Shown here in pieces: positions 1 to 11,085 of a stretch of DNA of 64,000 nt. Positions within the stretch are counted from its first letter, which is position 1, and each line of letters starts with the position of its first letter. The DNA comes from Zizania palustris (Eukaryota; Streptophyta; Magnoliopsida; Poales; Poaceae): assembly GCA_019279435.1 (NCBI GenBank), contig JAAALK010000079.1, positions 81,586,162-81,650,161 on the forward strand, in the 5' to 3' direction. Made by a program: the position numbers and the translations under genes. The notes beneath the pieces are model-generated. The model did not search any database, was not told the DNA's origin, and was given only the letters and a program-made list of their open reading frames with translations.

Positions 1-647
1 GCAAGGAAAGCCAAGGGGAGGCATTCACTCGCTGGCGAGGTCTTGCCATGCATGGGCGCTGTGATCCCAGGGCTTAAACGTGTCCCTTAACACGATTAAA
101 TGGTCGGCGGGCCTTGAGGTGCATTAAACTGGTGATAATTGTTGGGGAGGGGGGCGGCGGGGGCGGATCTGAGGCGAGGTCTTTGGCGAGCAGAGTTAGG
201 GGAGCGTGAGGTAGACGACGGGTCCGACAGGTGGGACATGGTGGTCAGTGAGCGCGGGCGTACGGGGCATGGCGACTGATGGGTGGGCCAAGGCGTGTGG
301 GGTGATGGCACCGACAGGTGGGGCCAAGCCATCGGGTGCGCGCGTGGAGGGGGGGGTTTCTAACGAGTGGGGCCTAGATATCAGCACGGGGCGTGGGGAG
401 GAGTGGGCTAGGCCAGCTGGTGGAGGGAGAAGAGGGGGAGGGGGCCGTTACTGTTTAAAATACTTTTCTGAATAAATTTAATTGATGAAATTAGTTTAAA
501 ATACTTTTCTAGCCTCAGGTTTGGATATTTTATATAGGTTCTAGTTCAATTAAGCTTAGAAAGGTATTAAAGATATTAAAAATTAACTATTTCCAGAAAA
601 ATATAATAAATGGTATTTTTATTTCTCTGAAAATTTGGGGTGTTACA
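1..647 (-). mobile_element. Element H: partial 5' LTR of a TGTAACACCCC-type Ty3/gypsy element
   Basis: Read on the minus strand the right edge begins TGTAACACCCC. About 170 bases of A/T-rich sequence follow, then a GC-rich tract with GGCCCAC-type words. Element G at 57073 begins and continues the same way, so this is most likely the start of a 5' LTR of a Tekay/RIRE3-like element whose body lies left of the window. It abuts element A's RNase H-integrase spacer at 648, so it inserted into A. The word GTTTAAAATACTTTTCT occurs twice, 40 bases apart, near 455-511. No host gene is visible. The family is inferred from the terminal sequence and base composition only. Confidence 0.6.
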
Positions 648-1787
648 AAACCGACCAGACACCTGCAATCGGACCAGCCATGTCAAGCCGATCAGACCGA
701 TGTGCTCTGACTCGCATGGTAAAATAAAGTCAAACATCGGTTTTTCTTGTGCGAAAAATTTACCTTTTTTGATTTGGTAGTCAGATGTTTGCTGAGCCAA
801 ATCATTTACTACTAAGTTGGCTTCTCTAGACACATGTGAAATCTCAAAATTATCAAAATTAGCAATTATGTCTAAACATTTATCCAAGTAACTATTTAGC
901 AAACCATTAAGACATTGGGAATCTTTAGCTACTTGTTCAACTACTAATAGTGAATCATTATATGTATGAACATATTTAACACTCATGGATCTTAAAAATT
1001 CAAGTCCTAGCAACAAAGCTTCGTATTCGGCTTGATTATTTGTACAAGGGAATTCTAACTGGGTCGAGGTATCGAAACTCATACCACTAGGTGATATGAG
1101 CACAACTCCCACACCTTGGCCATTCTTGCAAACCGAACCATCAAAGTAAAGTTTCCAAGGCATTACTTCAATTAAAACAGTATCACTACTCCAATTGACA
1201 TCTACATGGTGATCAACTATAAAATTTGCGACGACTTGGCCTTTCATAGCTTTCAGAGGTTCATAAGCCAAATCGTACTCAATCAAAGGATAATCCCACT
1301 TTCCGATTGTCCCGCTTAGATTCGGCTTTTGCAACATGTATTTTATAACATCAGTTTGACAAGTAACAATACATGTGCCAGAGAGAAGATAGTGGTGAAA
1401 TTTGGTACAAGCATAATAAAGCGATAAACATAAACGCTCTAAGAACATGTACCTCGTCTCGGCATCCAATAGGCGACGAGTCAAGAATGTGATGATGTAC
1501 TCATTTCCCTCCACCTCCTGAGTCAACACAGCTCCTATTACACTATCTTCTATAGCAACGTATAGCCGAAATAGAATCCCGTCTTTCGGTGCTCTTACCA
1601 TAGGCAGTGATGACAAGCACTCTTTAATTTTCTCAAAAGCACGTTGCTGACTTGCCCCCCAAGTGAATTTGGCTTTGTTCTTTAGCCGAAGTATGGGGAC
1701 AAAATCATCGATCTTGCTAGATAATTTAGATATGAAGCGACACAAATAATTTACCTTGCTAGCAACTTCTGCAAATCTCTCTTGCAT
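648..1787 (-). pseudogene. Element A RNase H pair (gypsy RNase H plus archaeal-like RNase H)
   Basis: The frame from 1787 first encodes the RT connection and gypsy RNase H (FTWGASQQRAFEKIKECL, then VLTQEVEGNEYIITFLTRRL). A second RNase H begins at LYFDGSVCKNGQGVGVVL. Its putative acidic residues are visible: D in YFDGS, E in NNQAEYEALL, D in TYNDSLLVV and D in VVNDLAQQ. The degenerate spacer near 650-720 carries CGGTC-type palindromes. The open frame runs left past 648 to 576, but its last 25 or so residues come from the inserted LTR of element H and are a chance fusion. Ribonuclease H removes the RNA strand during retrotransposon cDNA synthesis. Confidence 0.8.
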
Positions 1788-2835
1788 GTCGGCGCTTCAA
1801 AGTTCTTAATATTCTCAAGACTCTTAGGATCAGTCTCAATACCTCTTTCATGAATCATGAATCCTAAGAACTTTCCCACCGACACGCCAAATGCACACTT
1901 GAGCGGGTTCATTTTTAAGCCATACTGACGCATCCTATCAAAAGCAACTCTCAAATCGGCCAAATGGTTTCTCATAGCATCCGATTTGACTACAACGTCA
2001 TTTATATAGATCTCTAGCATAACTCTCAGCAAGTCATAAAAGATCAAGTTCATAGCACGTTGATATGTAGCGTCATTATTCTTTAAACCAAAAGTCATCA
2101 CAACCCATTCGAACAACCCGACAAAACCAGGGCATCGAAAGGTTGTCTTGTATACGTACTCTTCGGCCATAAAGATCTAATTATAACCAGCTTTGCCATC
2201 AAGAAAACTTAGTACCTTATGTCCCGAAGCATCGTTGATCCACATGTCGGCTATTGGTATGGGATACTCGTCCTTCGGAGTGGCCTTGTTCAAATCCCTG
2301 AAATCAATGCACACGTGAATCTTCCCACTACCTTTCTTCTCTATAGGTACAATGTTAGCAACCCATTCAACATACCTGCATGGCCTAATAAACTCAGCCT
2401 GGAGTAGTCGTTCTATCTCCTTTTTAACTTGGTCATACACGACCGAATTAAAGCGACGAGGGGCTATTTATAAGGCTTAAATCCAGGTTTGATAGGGAGC
2501 CAATGCATCATGAGCTCACAGCTTAGTCCGAGCATCTCACTGTACTCCCATGCGAAACAATCGACATACGACCGAAGCAACTTTATTACTTCAGCCTTTT
2601 CATCAGCTTGCAAATTTTTATTTACAAAAGTTGGCCTTAGAATACTACCATCGTCTATATCGATATCCTCTAGAGGGTCGGCCGACGCAAAACCTTGACC
2701 TAACTTTTCTACTTCGCTAAAATCTTCAATGGCTTCGACAATACCGTTTTTAGAAAACCAATATTGCTCTGCACGAGATTTTAGCCAATCAAGATTACTC
2801 TTACTGGACATGACTACTAATTTAGAGGCAGTCAT
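1751..2835 (-). pseudogene. Element A reverse transcriptase
   Basis: Pieces at 2835-2464, 2440-2177 and 2170-1751 encode the pre-RT linker (DCFAWEYSEMLGLS), then the fingers/palm start (IHVCIDFRDLNKATPKDEYP and FLDGKAGYN) and the region up to the YxDD box and connection. The YxDD equivalent reads IYINDVVVKS, so one of the two catalytic aspartates is Asn. A stop follows AGYN at about 2175 and frame changes separate the pieces. With an altered active site and a stop this copy cannot encode a working enzyme. Identification as a gypsy RT is firm. Confidence 0.85.
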
Positions 2836-3869
2836 GCTGCACCAGCCGGATTTACAAACACTAGAACAAAACGTCCCTCGGACACGCTAACAAAGTCATA
2901 ATCTGAGAGATATCTACCTAACAAACATTCAACTTTATCATGAATGGTGTCAATAGACAAATCGGCCAAAGCAACCTGGGCCGAAGTGTCAGCTGGTACG
3001 ACCTCTACATCATCGCCGTCCCACTGAATCAGGCACTGGTGCAAAGTAGATGGAATACAACAATTTGCGTGAATCCAATCATGCCCAAGTAGCACAATGT
3101 AGTTACCATCCACATCGACGACGAAGAACGCCATCGGCAACGTCTTGTTGTCCACTGTCAGCTCTAAAGAAAGCGCGCCCTTGTCCTCGGAGCTCTCGCC
3201 GTTGAAGCCATTGAGCGTCAGGTTGGTCCTTATCAGGTCATCTTCATTCTTGCTGAGCTTCTTCAATAGAGAGTACGACATTAGGTTGACGGTGGCGCAC
3301 TCATCTACAAGCATCCTTGAGATCGGCTTCCCGTTGATGTGCCCCTTGACATAGAGAGGTTTCAAGTGGTGAGCCGTATCCTCATGCTTCTCGAAGATAG
3401 CCTCTGGGGACCGAGGCTCATCTGAGCAACCTCGGCCTCATCCCACAGGAGAGCAAACTAAACAGGCAGCATGATGACATTTACATCCATATACTAGTAT
3501 CCTCGAGATCTGCTTCCCGTCGATGTGCCCCTTGACATAGAGAGGCTTCAAGTGACGAGCCTTATCCTCAGGCTTCTCGAAAATAGCCTCCCGGGGACCG
3601 AGGCTCAGCTGAGCAACCTCGACCTCATCTTGTGGGAGAGAAAACTCAACGGGAAGCATGACGACATTTATGTCCATCGCTTGAGGAGGGAACCCCTTGG
3701 AGATAAGCGTGTAGTCGTCATCCATCAGATTATCCTCGTCGTCGCTTGGAGCAGGAGCCGGGTTGTTTACGGCAAGCGGCTTTAGCTTCCAAACATGCTT
3801 CGTCACTAGTCGGGGATGGATCTCCTCAAAATAAGCATCCCGCTCATCCTCAACCTTCTTCTCGCACAT
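2832..3869 (-). pseudogene. Element A retroviral-type aspartic protease, with internal duplication
   Basis: The piece 3365-2832 encodes HxxPLYVKGHINGKPISRMLVD, followed by GFNGESSEDKGALSLEL and VLLGHDWIHANCCIPSTLHQ, the aspartic protease of Tat-type elements. Family members read LVDGGA at the active site; here it is LVDECA, so both glycines after the aspartate are lost. The upstream piece 3869-3438 repeats the protease N-terminus (PLYVKGHIDGKQISRILVY) because of a 187-base tandem duplication. Upstream acidic sequence (DDEDNLMDDDY) links gag to protease. Not functional. Confidence 0.8.
3314..3690. repeat. Tandem duplication, period about 187 bases, in element A protease
   Basis: The segment starting CCTTGAGATC at 3314 recurs as CCTCGAGATC at 3501. 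Both copies run through the codons for PLYVKGHI and onward past a GGGGACCGAGGCTCA tract. The copies differ at many positions, so the duplication is not recent. Element B (41636-42061) has one copy of this region, so the duplication arose within the lineage of element A. Confidence 0.75.
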
Positions 3870-4417
3870 CTCCTAGGCTCGAAGACATTGTAGCCACCTC
3901 TTCCGGGGCTTGGTCAAACCTGGAGGTGCCCACGAAAGTTGTGGCTTAGTGTCGAGTGCCACAAACTTGCTTTTCGAGTTTTTGGCCAAGCGGTAATTGC
4001 TCGGATCGACCTCGACATTTTTGCGCTTGGCCTAATTCTGCTCCTATGTGCTGTTAGTCAGACCGGCCTTATTGGGCCGGTCTGACTAGGTTGTGTTAGT
4101 CGGACCAGCCATAGGGGACCGGCCAGACCGACTAGTGTCAGGTGCTTGAAAAGATCTAGTCGAACCGGCCACAGTAGGCCGGTTAGACCATAGTGGTGAA
4201 GGCGGTCTGACCGGCCTAGGGCTGCGGCCAGACCGGCGGTCTCCTTAGGTGATCTCTGTGGTTTGCCTTCGCGTTGTTCCATGGAGACCCTTTTATGGAT
4301 TGAGACATCCTAGGACCCTACCTTGACGATGATAGACTTGGGTGCCACATCCGAACGTCCTCGTGGCACAATGGATAGTCGGTCGAATATGCTGTCTCTT
4401 GGTGCACTCATCTGATC
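3870..4417 (-). other. Element A gag-protease spacer with CGGTC palindromes
   Basis: There is no conserved domain here. Between 4058 and 4240 the words GGTCTGACC, GGTCAGACC and close variants occur about every 30-50 bases. In element C the equivalent spacer (about 48700-49000) is instead filled with CCGAAG/CTTCGG words. The position is shared but the motif is not. Confidence 0.7.
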
Positions 4418-6696
4418 CTACATGTTATAAAATCCAAAGGGAACGAATGGAGCAACATAATATGGTGTAGGGTATCCGGGAGGTGGAAAGTAACATGGCG
4501 ACCACTGTTCCATGGACCAGTGATATGGTGGAGGAAGCAGTGGCTCCAATGGTTTCACCCATTGTGGGACGAACCTACTCTTCCGAGGAGGGTTCAGCCT
4601 CGCTGGAGGTCTTGGCCGAGTATTCGCCTTCTCAGGCCTCTTCTTGTGCTTCTGGAGTAGCATGTTGTATGTAACCTTCGGCTTCTTGCGAGTTGTAGCC
4701 GAAGACGATGTGTTGGTATTCACTTTCCACAATCCTACCTCAGGGTTCTTCGGCACGAGCATGTGTGTATGAGGCTCTCCGATCATGACCTCCTTCCCCT
4801 TAGCGGACCTGGCTTGCTTAGGCCGAATCATCACCTTCTTCTCATCGAGATTGATAGTGTTCACGGGGAAATGGTCCTGGTCGAGCTTCATCTTGGGATT
4901 TGTATCCAACTTCAACCGTCCTTCTTCTATGGCCGATTGAACCCGCTGACAAAAAACATTGCAATCATTAGTAGAATGGGAATGAGAATCATGCCACTTA
5001 CAATAAACCTGCTTCTTCAAGTCATCGGCAGTTGGAATGATGTGACCCTTTGGCAACCTGATAAGCTTGTTCTTCAACAAAAAAAATCAAATATTCTATC
5101 ACACTTGGTCACACCAAAAGAATATTTCACCTCGCTGGGCCGACTCTTGGTAGGAGATGGTCGTAACTCAGTGCAAGTTATAGGCTTGGCCTTACTAGAC
5201 CAAGTCCACTCTGTGGTGTACATGTCGGCCGAGTCATCTTCGCTCTCCGATGATTCCTCATCGGAGTGCTCCATGACGTGCACCTCGACCTTAGGCCTGT
5301 TAAATGTCTTGGTGAATTTTCTGCTTTTGGCTCGGGTTTCTTGAACCAGAGCCTTCTACAGAACCTGACTAACATCAAAGAAATCCTAGCCATCTAGTTT
5401 CTCCTTAAGTTCGGAGTGGAGACCGTTAAAAGCTAGGTCGGCCAAGTCTCTATCAGAAATGTTCAAGGTAAAACACCGGTTTCTAGTGTCCCTAAAGCAC
5501 TTAATGTACTCAGAGACACTCTCACAAGCCTACTGTCTAACTGATGTTAAATGTGAATGTCTAAGCTCAGTTTCCCCAGTATAAAAATAATCATAGAACT
5601 TCTGCTCCAACTGGGCCCAAGTTTGAATGGAGTTCAGCGGCAACACCGAAAACCAAGTGAAAGTGATGCCAGACAGTGATAGGGAAAATAGTCTAAGCTT
5701 CAATGCATCTGACCCAATAACTTTGCCACACTGCGCTAGGAATTGGCCTATGTGCTCTAGGGTGGTCTTACTTCCTTCACCGTCAAACTTTGTAAATTCA
5801 AGCACCCTAAAGTCACGCGGGTATGGGATGGTGGCGAAGTGATCGGGGTACGACTTTTAGTAAACCCTAACCCGACCCCTAGGTGTCCAACTCGCACACT
5901 CTCTAAATAGTGTGCGATTCTGCTCCTCAATGTCATCTACGCCTCCTACCTGAGCATGTCTCTCATGCGGGGGCGCGACACGTGGTGGTATATCATGGTG
6001 TCGGCCATGTGTCTCCTCCTCTCATGGCGGCTCATGATATGGGACGTACTCGAGCCTATGAGGGTGTGTAGGAGCATGAGGTACAGGGAGCATGGGGTAA
6101 GGTAACGTAGGCGTGAGCAGCGACGCATAGTGTGTGGCAGGGGCAGTCTGACTGGCCATAGGACCGGTCTGACCGAGGGTGTGATAGCCGGTCAGAGCGG
6201 CCTAATGGTCGGTCTGACTGACAGGGCCATATGTCGTCTTAGCCATGGATGATGTGATCATAAACGCTATGGTCTTCCCGGTACTTCCGTCGGTACTACT
6301 GTGTATGTGATGGATAGGGGGTATACTCGCTATCGGAGTTGGGGAAGCGACCTTAGAAAAGCCGAATCTCCTAAACATCGCCTCCATTCTCGAGTCGACT
6401 ATGGCCTCTACGCGGTTTGCAACGGTAGCGCTAACAACCTGGTCTACTCTGCTGGATATCTTTTTCTCGAGGTCCTAGGAGGACAGTCGAGGAGACGATG
6501 ATGTTACCTTGCTCTCGGAAAGATCGGGGATGTCGATGTCGCGCTTGACGAAACCCCTGCGAGTCTTGGTGAAGCGCCCAAGTAAGAGGGTGTGTAGCTC
6601 TCTCATCTTGGTCTCGATCTCTGCCCTATCCTCCTTGGAGACGTCGTCAAGGATGGGGATGATGATGCTGGCATCGTTAATCTTCGCGCTCCCCAT
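4418..6696 (-). pseudogene. Element A gag (capsid/nucleocapsid), broken
   Basis: The likely start is the ATG at 6696 (MGSAKINDASIIIP), directly beside the inserted solo LTR. Downstream pieces encode FVKRDIDIPDLSES, the gag core (MLEFTKFDGEGSKTTLEHI, then WAQLEQKFYDYF), an acidic linker with a DEESSESEDDSADMY-type run, and a zinc-knuckle-like CKWHDSHSHSTNDC at about 5000. Element C has the same order, including FVKRDIVTPDL and YCKWHDSHSHNTNDC. Frame changes separate the pieces. A proline-rich C-terminal part (about 4418-4700) follows. Gag proteins form the virus-like particle. Confidence 0.8.
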
Positions 6697-6701
6697 CGAT
6701 C

Positions 6702-8034
6702 TGTTGATAGAAAAAATGGCATTAATGGTCGAAACTGTCAAAATATCAATTTTTGGTAATTTGTGCTGAAAATATGCTTTTCCTGGGATAGGCTGGTTCA
6801 ACCGGTCATGTAGGCCCGGTCAGACCTACCCAATGGGTCCGGTCAGACTGGCCCAAGTCTGAAAACTAGAGATAGAGTTGGTATCAGGCTATTTTGATCT
6901 CTAATTAAGTCTTAACTACTTTTTAGTCGAATCCTACTCGGAGTAGGTGCTAGGGAACTTGAGACCACCCCCTATAAATATAGGGGTGAGGCAGATTCAA
7001 AGGGTATCCAACACAGATCAATACTTCAAAACCCTAGTTTTGAATCACACTTTTATTTCAATCTACTTTCCTTGCCCTAGGATTAGACATAACGTCCATC
7101 TTCGTGGGTTTGTGTTGAAAGCCCTCAGTGCATCACGTCGTAACCATGGTAACCCTTGTTGATTCGCCCATGAATCATCCGTGTAATCCATGTAACGAAT
7201 TTTTATTGTGTTTATCGGTTTTCTTGGCTACACTTGATAATTTGGTCTCTAGGCTGAATTAGACTTAATCTCTTGGTGTTTTGTAGAAAATTCATCTCCA
7301 ATTTCATCTCCAAGAGGTTTGAGACCTATCCCACGCCACTAAGAAGACCTGTGGAGCCCGGAGGCCACCCCCGGGTTTCTGTCGGTCTGACCGGAGGGTA
7401 CTCCCTGGTCCGACCGCCGCGTGCCATCCCGTCAAATTGTCATCGGCACGCTCCGGTTAGACCGGTGCCTTGAGGTCGGTCTGACCGATCTCGGGACCCC
7501 TCCGCACTGGGACCCTCTTCGCACCGGAGCCGCTCGGTCTGACCGGGATCGCCCCCTTGGTTTGACCGACCTTCGTGCCGGAGGTAGCCTTCGCATCAGG
7601 AGTCCTTCACGTTACGACCCTCGGTATGACCAGAGCTTGACCGCTGGTCCGACTGCTTGAAGGATCGAAGGCCCCTCGGGGACCCTTCGGACCACCTTCG
7701 CACGAGCCACCGAAGCCCCCTTCAGTGCCCCCCTTTTGCACAGCCGATCTGACTAGAGGCCCTTCGCCGGTCCGACCGGCCCCCTTCGCTGCATATTGAA
7801 ATCAGCTTCGGCTTGGCCAGTTTAATTATTATTTCAACACTTTGGCTAATCGAACATTATTGCTAAATACTTGTTTGGTTACCTCGCGATTCTGTTACCC
7901 CCTTACAACTATTTAAGGGTCGTCGGAACTCGACATTGGCGTCTTGCGACGTTTTAGGATTTTCCCTTAAAATGACCACACGCTTTTAGATCGTCGAACC
8001 GACGCTAGTATGTGGGCGTGTTTTCGTGTCAACG
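6702..8034 (+). mobile_element. Plus-strand solo LTR of the element A family, inserted in element A gag
   Basis: It starts TGTTGATAGAAAAAATGGC, matching the minus-strand start of the LTRs at 9362, 27378, 45980 and 53032. It ends TTTTCGTGTCAACG, close to the family end TGTCAACA. There is no internal region, so it is a solo LTR of about 1333 bases. The flanks CGATC (6697-6701) and GGATC (8035-8039) are a plausible but imperfect 5-base target duplication. A TATA-like CCTATAAATATAGGG lies near 6970. Many CGGTC(A/T)GACCG words occur between 7370 and 7800. Its orientation is opposite to the host element. Solo LTRs usually arise by recombination between the two LTRs of an inserted element. Confidence 0.8.
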
Positions 8035-8140
8035 GGATCCATCGGCGTCGAGGGTCCCATTGATGTAGAGGTAGTTGTTGTACCTGTCACCGATGTAGAA
8101 GTGCTTGACATGCTTTTCCCAGCGGAGTCACGAAAAAGTG
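8035..8140 (-). other. Element A 5' leader with primer-binding site
   Basis: Immediately beside the LTR, the minus strand reads CACTTTTTCGTGACTCCGCTGGGAAA. Element C has the equivalent CACTTTTTGGCGACTCCACTGGGG next to its 5' LTR. The position and conservation identify it as the tRNA primer-binding region. The tRNA was not identified. The remainder is the short gag leader up to the solo LTR insertion. Confidence 0.65.
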
Positions 8141-9362
8141 TGTTGACACTAAAATACGACGATCAAAGTGCCAAACGCACGGACGCCGATCTGACTATCC
8201 AAAAGCGCGCATATACTTAGAGATAACCCTTAAGTGTAACACAATACCGACGTCGTGTTCCGACGACCCTTAATTGTGATAAGGGAGGGTGGAGTCACTA
8301 GGCAATTAAACAATATAAAAATATTATTCAATTAACCAAAGTGTAGGGATGAATTAAATTAAACCGGCCAAGCAGCCGATTTAAACCTGACAGAATAGGA
8401 TCGGTCAGACCAGTCAAGAAGGGCCGGTCAGACTGTCGAGTGCTAGCATGGCTCGGTCAGACCAAACGCCCACTGTCGGTCAGACCGAACGCCCACTGTC
8501 GGTCAGACCGAACAGGCTAATGACAGCTATTTCACGCTTGCCGGCATGGGGGTGACGGATTCGGCACACGCCGGTCAGACCGATAAGGACGTGTCGGTCA
8601 GACCGAAGTGGCGGGGAGTTGTCGCCTCGTGTTGTCGGCACGCCTGATGACGAATCAGGCACACACCGGTCAAACCGATCATGCAACGTCGGTTAGACCG
8701 ACAATACCAGATCAGAACGCCCAGCGTTTCCGGCGATCGTCTTGTCGTCGATAATTTGCCACCAAAGTTCTTGGCGAAGAAGATGAGGTGTAAACACTTC
8801 AAGAACTTCCAAAAGATCAAAGGCAATTCAGCCAAGAGACCGAATCACCGGTAAAAACCGATAAAATGATAGAAATCCGTTACGTGGATAAACAGATGAT
8901 TCATAAATGAATCAACAAGGACTTACCGTGATTACGACGCGACGGACGAGAGGTCTACAGTGTAAACCAGCAAAGATGTACGTGCTAAGCTAAACCTAGG
9001 GTAAGGAAAGTAGATTGAATGTAAATGTAATTCAAGGTAAATAATAGATTGGATCTATTAGAGTTTTGTGGGGAGAGCCCTTGAATCGGCTCTGCCTCTA
9101 TTTATAGAGGTTGGACATGACATGATTGGGGTCTAATCTGAGTTAGATTCGAGTCCAAGTCGTTAAAAACTAATTAGGGATAAAAATACCCCGAAATCAC
9201 TAATCTGACTCGGATTCAGATTAAATCCGGTCAGACCGGCCTTATGGGCCCGGTCAGACCGAAGTGGGTCCGGTCAGACCGACTTAGCATATTTTCGGCC
9301 AAAAATACTAATTTTGACATTTTGACAATTTTGACCATTAATGCCACTTGTTGTTATCAACA
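8141..9362 (-). repeat. Element A 5' LTR (1222 bases)
   Basis: The plus-strand left edge TGTTGACACT and right edge TTATCAACA give the TG...CA ends expected of an LTR. A TATA-like palindrome CTCTATTTATAGAGG is near 9097-9111. About a dozen CGGTCAGACCG or one-mismatch words lie between 8400 and 9290, including two in a 25-base direct repeat at about 8465-8515. The outer flank is GTTAG (9363-9367); the partner flank is outside the window. LTRs hold the promoter, polyadenylation signal and integration ends. Confidence 0.85.
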
Positions 9363-10879
9363 GTTAGTAAATTAAATTCTAGTATTTTATTTAAGAGTTA
9401 AATATAATTGCTATGATCATCTTAATTAGTTGTGGTAGTAGTTAGAAAAAGGGAAAATTACTCACATGCCATTATAATTTTCAGAAATTGCCTATATGTC
9501 ACTGTCAGTGACTGTGGCGGTCCCCCTTTGCCAGTGACACACCGATGGCATATTGGCAAACCGTGAAAATTGTAATGGCACGGAAAAAATTAACCCTTAG
9601 AAAAATGACACCATCCAGATCAGTGTTTAATACCTTCTATTAATTAAATGTGTACTGCTAAGTCATCTTTGCAATTTCTAGTCTAGAAAATTAGTATACA
9701 AAGAACTTAAAAAATATAAATAGTTAAGTGATGCATATTATATACTTTTCGCTAGCTCATAAGAGCGGACTCTATGTTAGAAACTCACATTTGTGTGCAA
9801 CATAAGCAAGACTTCAGAATTTCATGTTACATGATTTTTTAAAACTACTCGTTTTGTCGAAATTTGGTACTTTGTCCGATCATTAATATAAATATGTAAT
9901 ATTAGGTAGTATTTTTCTCCTTTCCTAAAAAATAATAATATAATTCATCATTACATACAGAAAATAGGGAGAAGCAAGGGTAGAAGTGAAGGTTGGTGCA
10001 ACCGTGCAACGGCTGTCTGTCCAACAGCAAATGCACTGATATCCAGGAAAAAAAACTCCAAAAACACAACTAGAAGATGCCCTTTTCTGTGTATCTACTT
10101 GTATAACGTCTGTTTGGTAGAGGTTAAGTTCCACGTATTCTATTTATTTTTAAGCTCATCTATCAACTCCACTTATAAAAATTAAGTTCCCGATTACCGA
10201 AATAAACTCTAACTCAAAACAATGTTAGGGCTCTAAGAATTCGTTTGGTTCCGGGACGAGTATGGATAAAATGATTTTATCCATAGATTTAGGGATAAGA
10301 TAATACATATGAGATGTTTGGTTTGATGGATAAGATAAGACAATTTTTTGTTTGGTTAGGTGTATATAACTCGGACAAAATAAGTTTAAATTTAGTGAGA
10401 ACTACTTGTTAAATATATTTTTTTCACAAAATATAATTATATGAGATTTTATTTTATAGATTAAATTATAATCAATACAATTCATAATTTAGATAAATGA
10501 TTTGGGAGTAAACATCATTTTAATATTTATAAATAAAAAATTAAATGTATAATAACAAATTTGGATAAATGACTTGGTTCAACTTTGCTTCCACCTATTG
10601 CAGTACTAGTGCACTACCCAACATTGAGTCAGTTTGTTTCAGCTTTGGATTATAATAATTCAATTTTTTCATAAGCTAAAACAAACAGGGTAATTTATTC
10701 TGTTAACTTATTATAATCTAAAGTGCAGATTATAACAATTCAGTAATCCGGTGAAACCTAATTTTTACAAATTTTTATAATTCAAAGTTGAGACAAGATA
10801 GAGGGAATTCTTCTTGAAAACGGGTTTACACTGAATACGCCAACCTCTTCTGCTTACGTAAACCCCAAAGCGCCTCAAC
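9363..10879. other. Gene-free AT-rich interval upstream of the host gene
   Basis: No convincing coding sequence was found. Apart from the fold-back at 9462-9583 it contains AT-rich sequence and a small fold-back at about 10627-10698 (GTTTGTTTCAGCTTTGGATT against ATAAGCTAAAACAAAC). A GTTTGGTT-rich tract (10240-10340) resembles miniature transposon debris, but no clear terminal repeats or target duplications were found. Confidence 0.5.
9462..9583. mobile_element. Short fold-back (MITE-like) element
   Basis: Left arm CATGCCATTATAATTTTCAG pairs imperfectly with the reverse complement of AAAATTGTAATGGCAC at the right end, giving arms of about 27 bases with a few mismatches and about 120 bases overall. 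A central GTCACTG/CAGTGAC pairing extends the stem. No coding sequence. This is consistent with a miniature inverted-repeat element; the family and target duplication were not determined. Confidence 0.5.
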
Positions 10880-11085
10880 TTAACCCACTTCACTGACCGA
10901 TGGGCCCCACGGAGCAGCTGGCGACGTGACGTCTTCTTCCACGCCGCTCCACTAGGCCTGCTTAGCTTGGCCTCCTGCCCCTCCCCCTCCCCCTTCCCCT
11001 CCCCGACCCGATCGAGCGCGTGGGACGAGCTAGCCAGCCAGCCAGCCAGCCAAGCCAACCGCACCCACATCCCAAACCCTAGCGC
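10880..11085 (+). promoter_or_regulatory. Probable promoter and 5' UTR of the CPSF_A-family gene
   Basis: The composition switches from AT-rich to GC-rich about 200 bases before the start codon. It contains GATGGGCCCCACGG, with a TGGGCC-type element common in plant housekeeping promoters, and CGACGTGACGTC with ACGT cores. A C/T-rich CCCCTCCCCCTCCCCC tract (about 10979) follows, then an AGCC tetranucleotide repeat at about 11031-11056. No clear TATA box was seen. The transcription start was not located; the assignment rests on position and composition. Confidence 0.45.

Larger units (their letters stand above)
648..9362 (-). mobile_element. Element A: decayed Tat-lineage Ty3/gypsy retrotransposon, 5' portion
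   Basis: Minus-strand order from the right is LTR (8141-9362), primer-binding leader, gag, protease, reverse transcriptase, a gypsy RNase H and a second RNase H. The integrase and 3' LTR are missing because element H interrupts at 647; they should lie left of the window. A second, archaeal-like RNase H after the gypsy one is a known feature of the plant Tat lineage. Every domain is broken by stops or frame changes. A plus-strand solo LTR of the same family sits in gag. The palindromic word CGGTC(A/T)GACCG occurs in the LTR, the gag-protease spacer (4058-4240) and the RNase H-integrase spacer (650-715). Confidence 0.85.

Noticed and set aside
576..647. C-terminal extension of the element A RNase H frame
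   Set aside because: These codons come from the inserted LTR of element H. The fusion is accidental.
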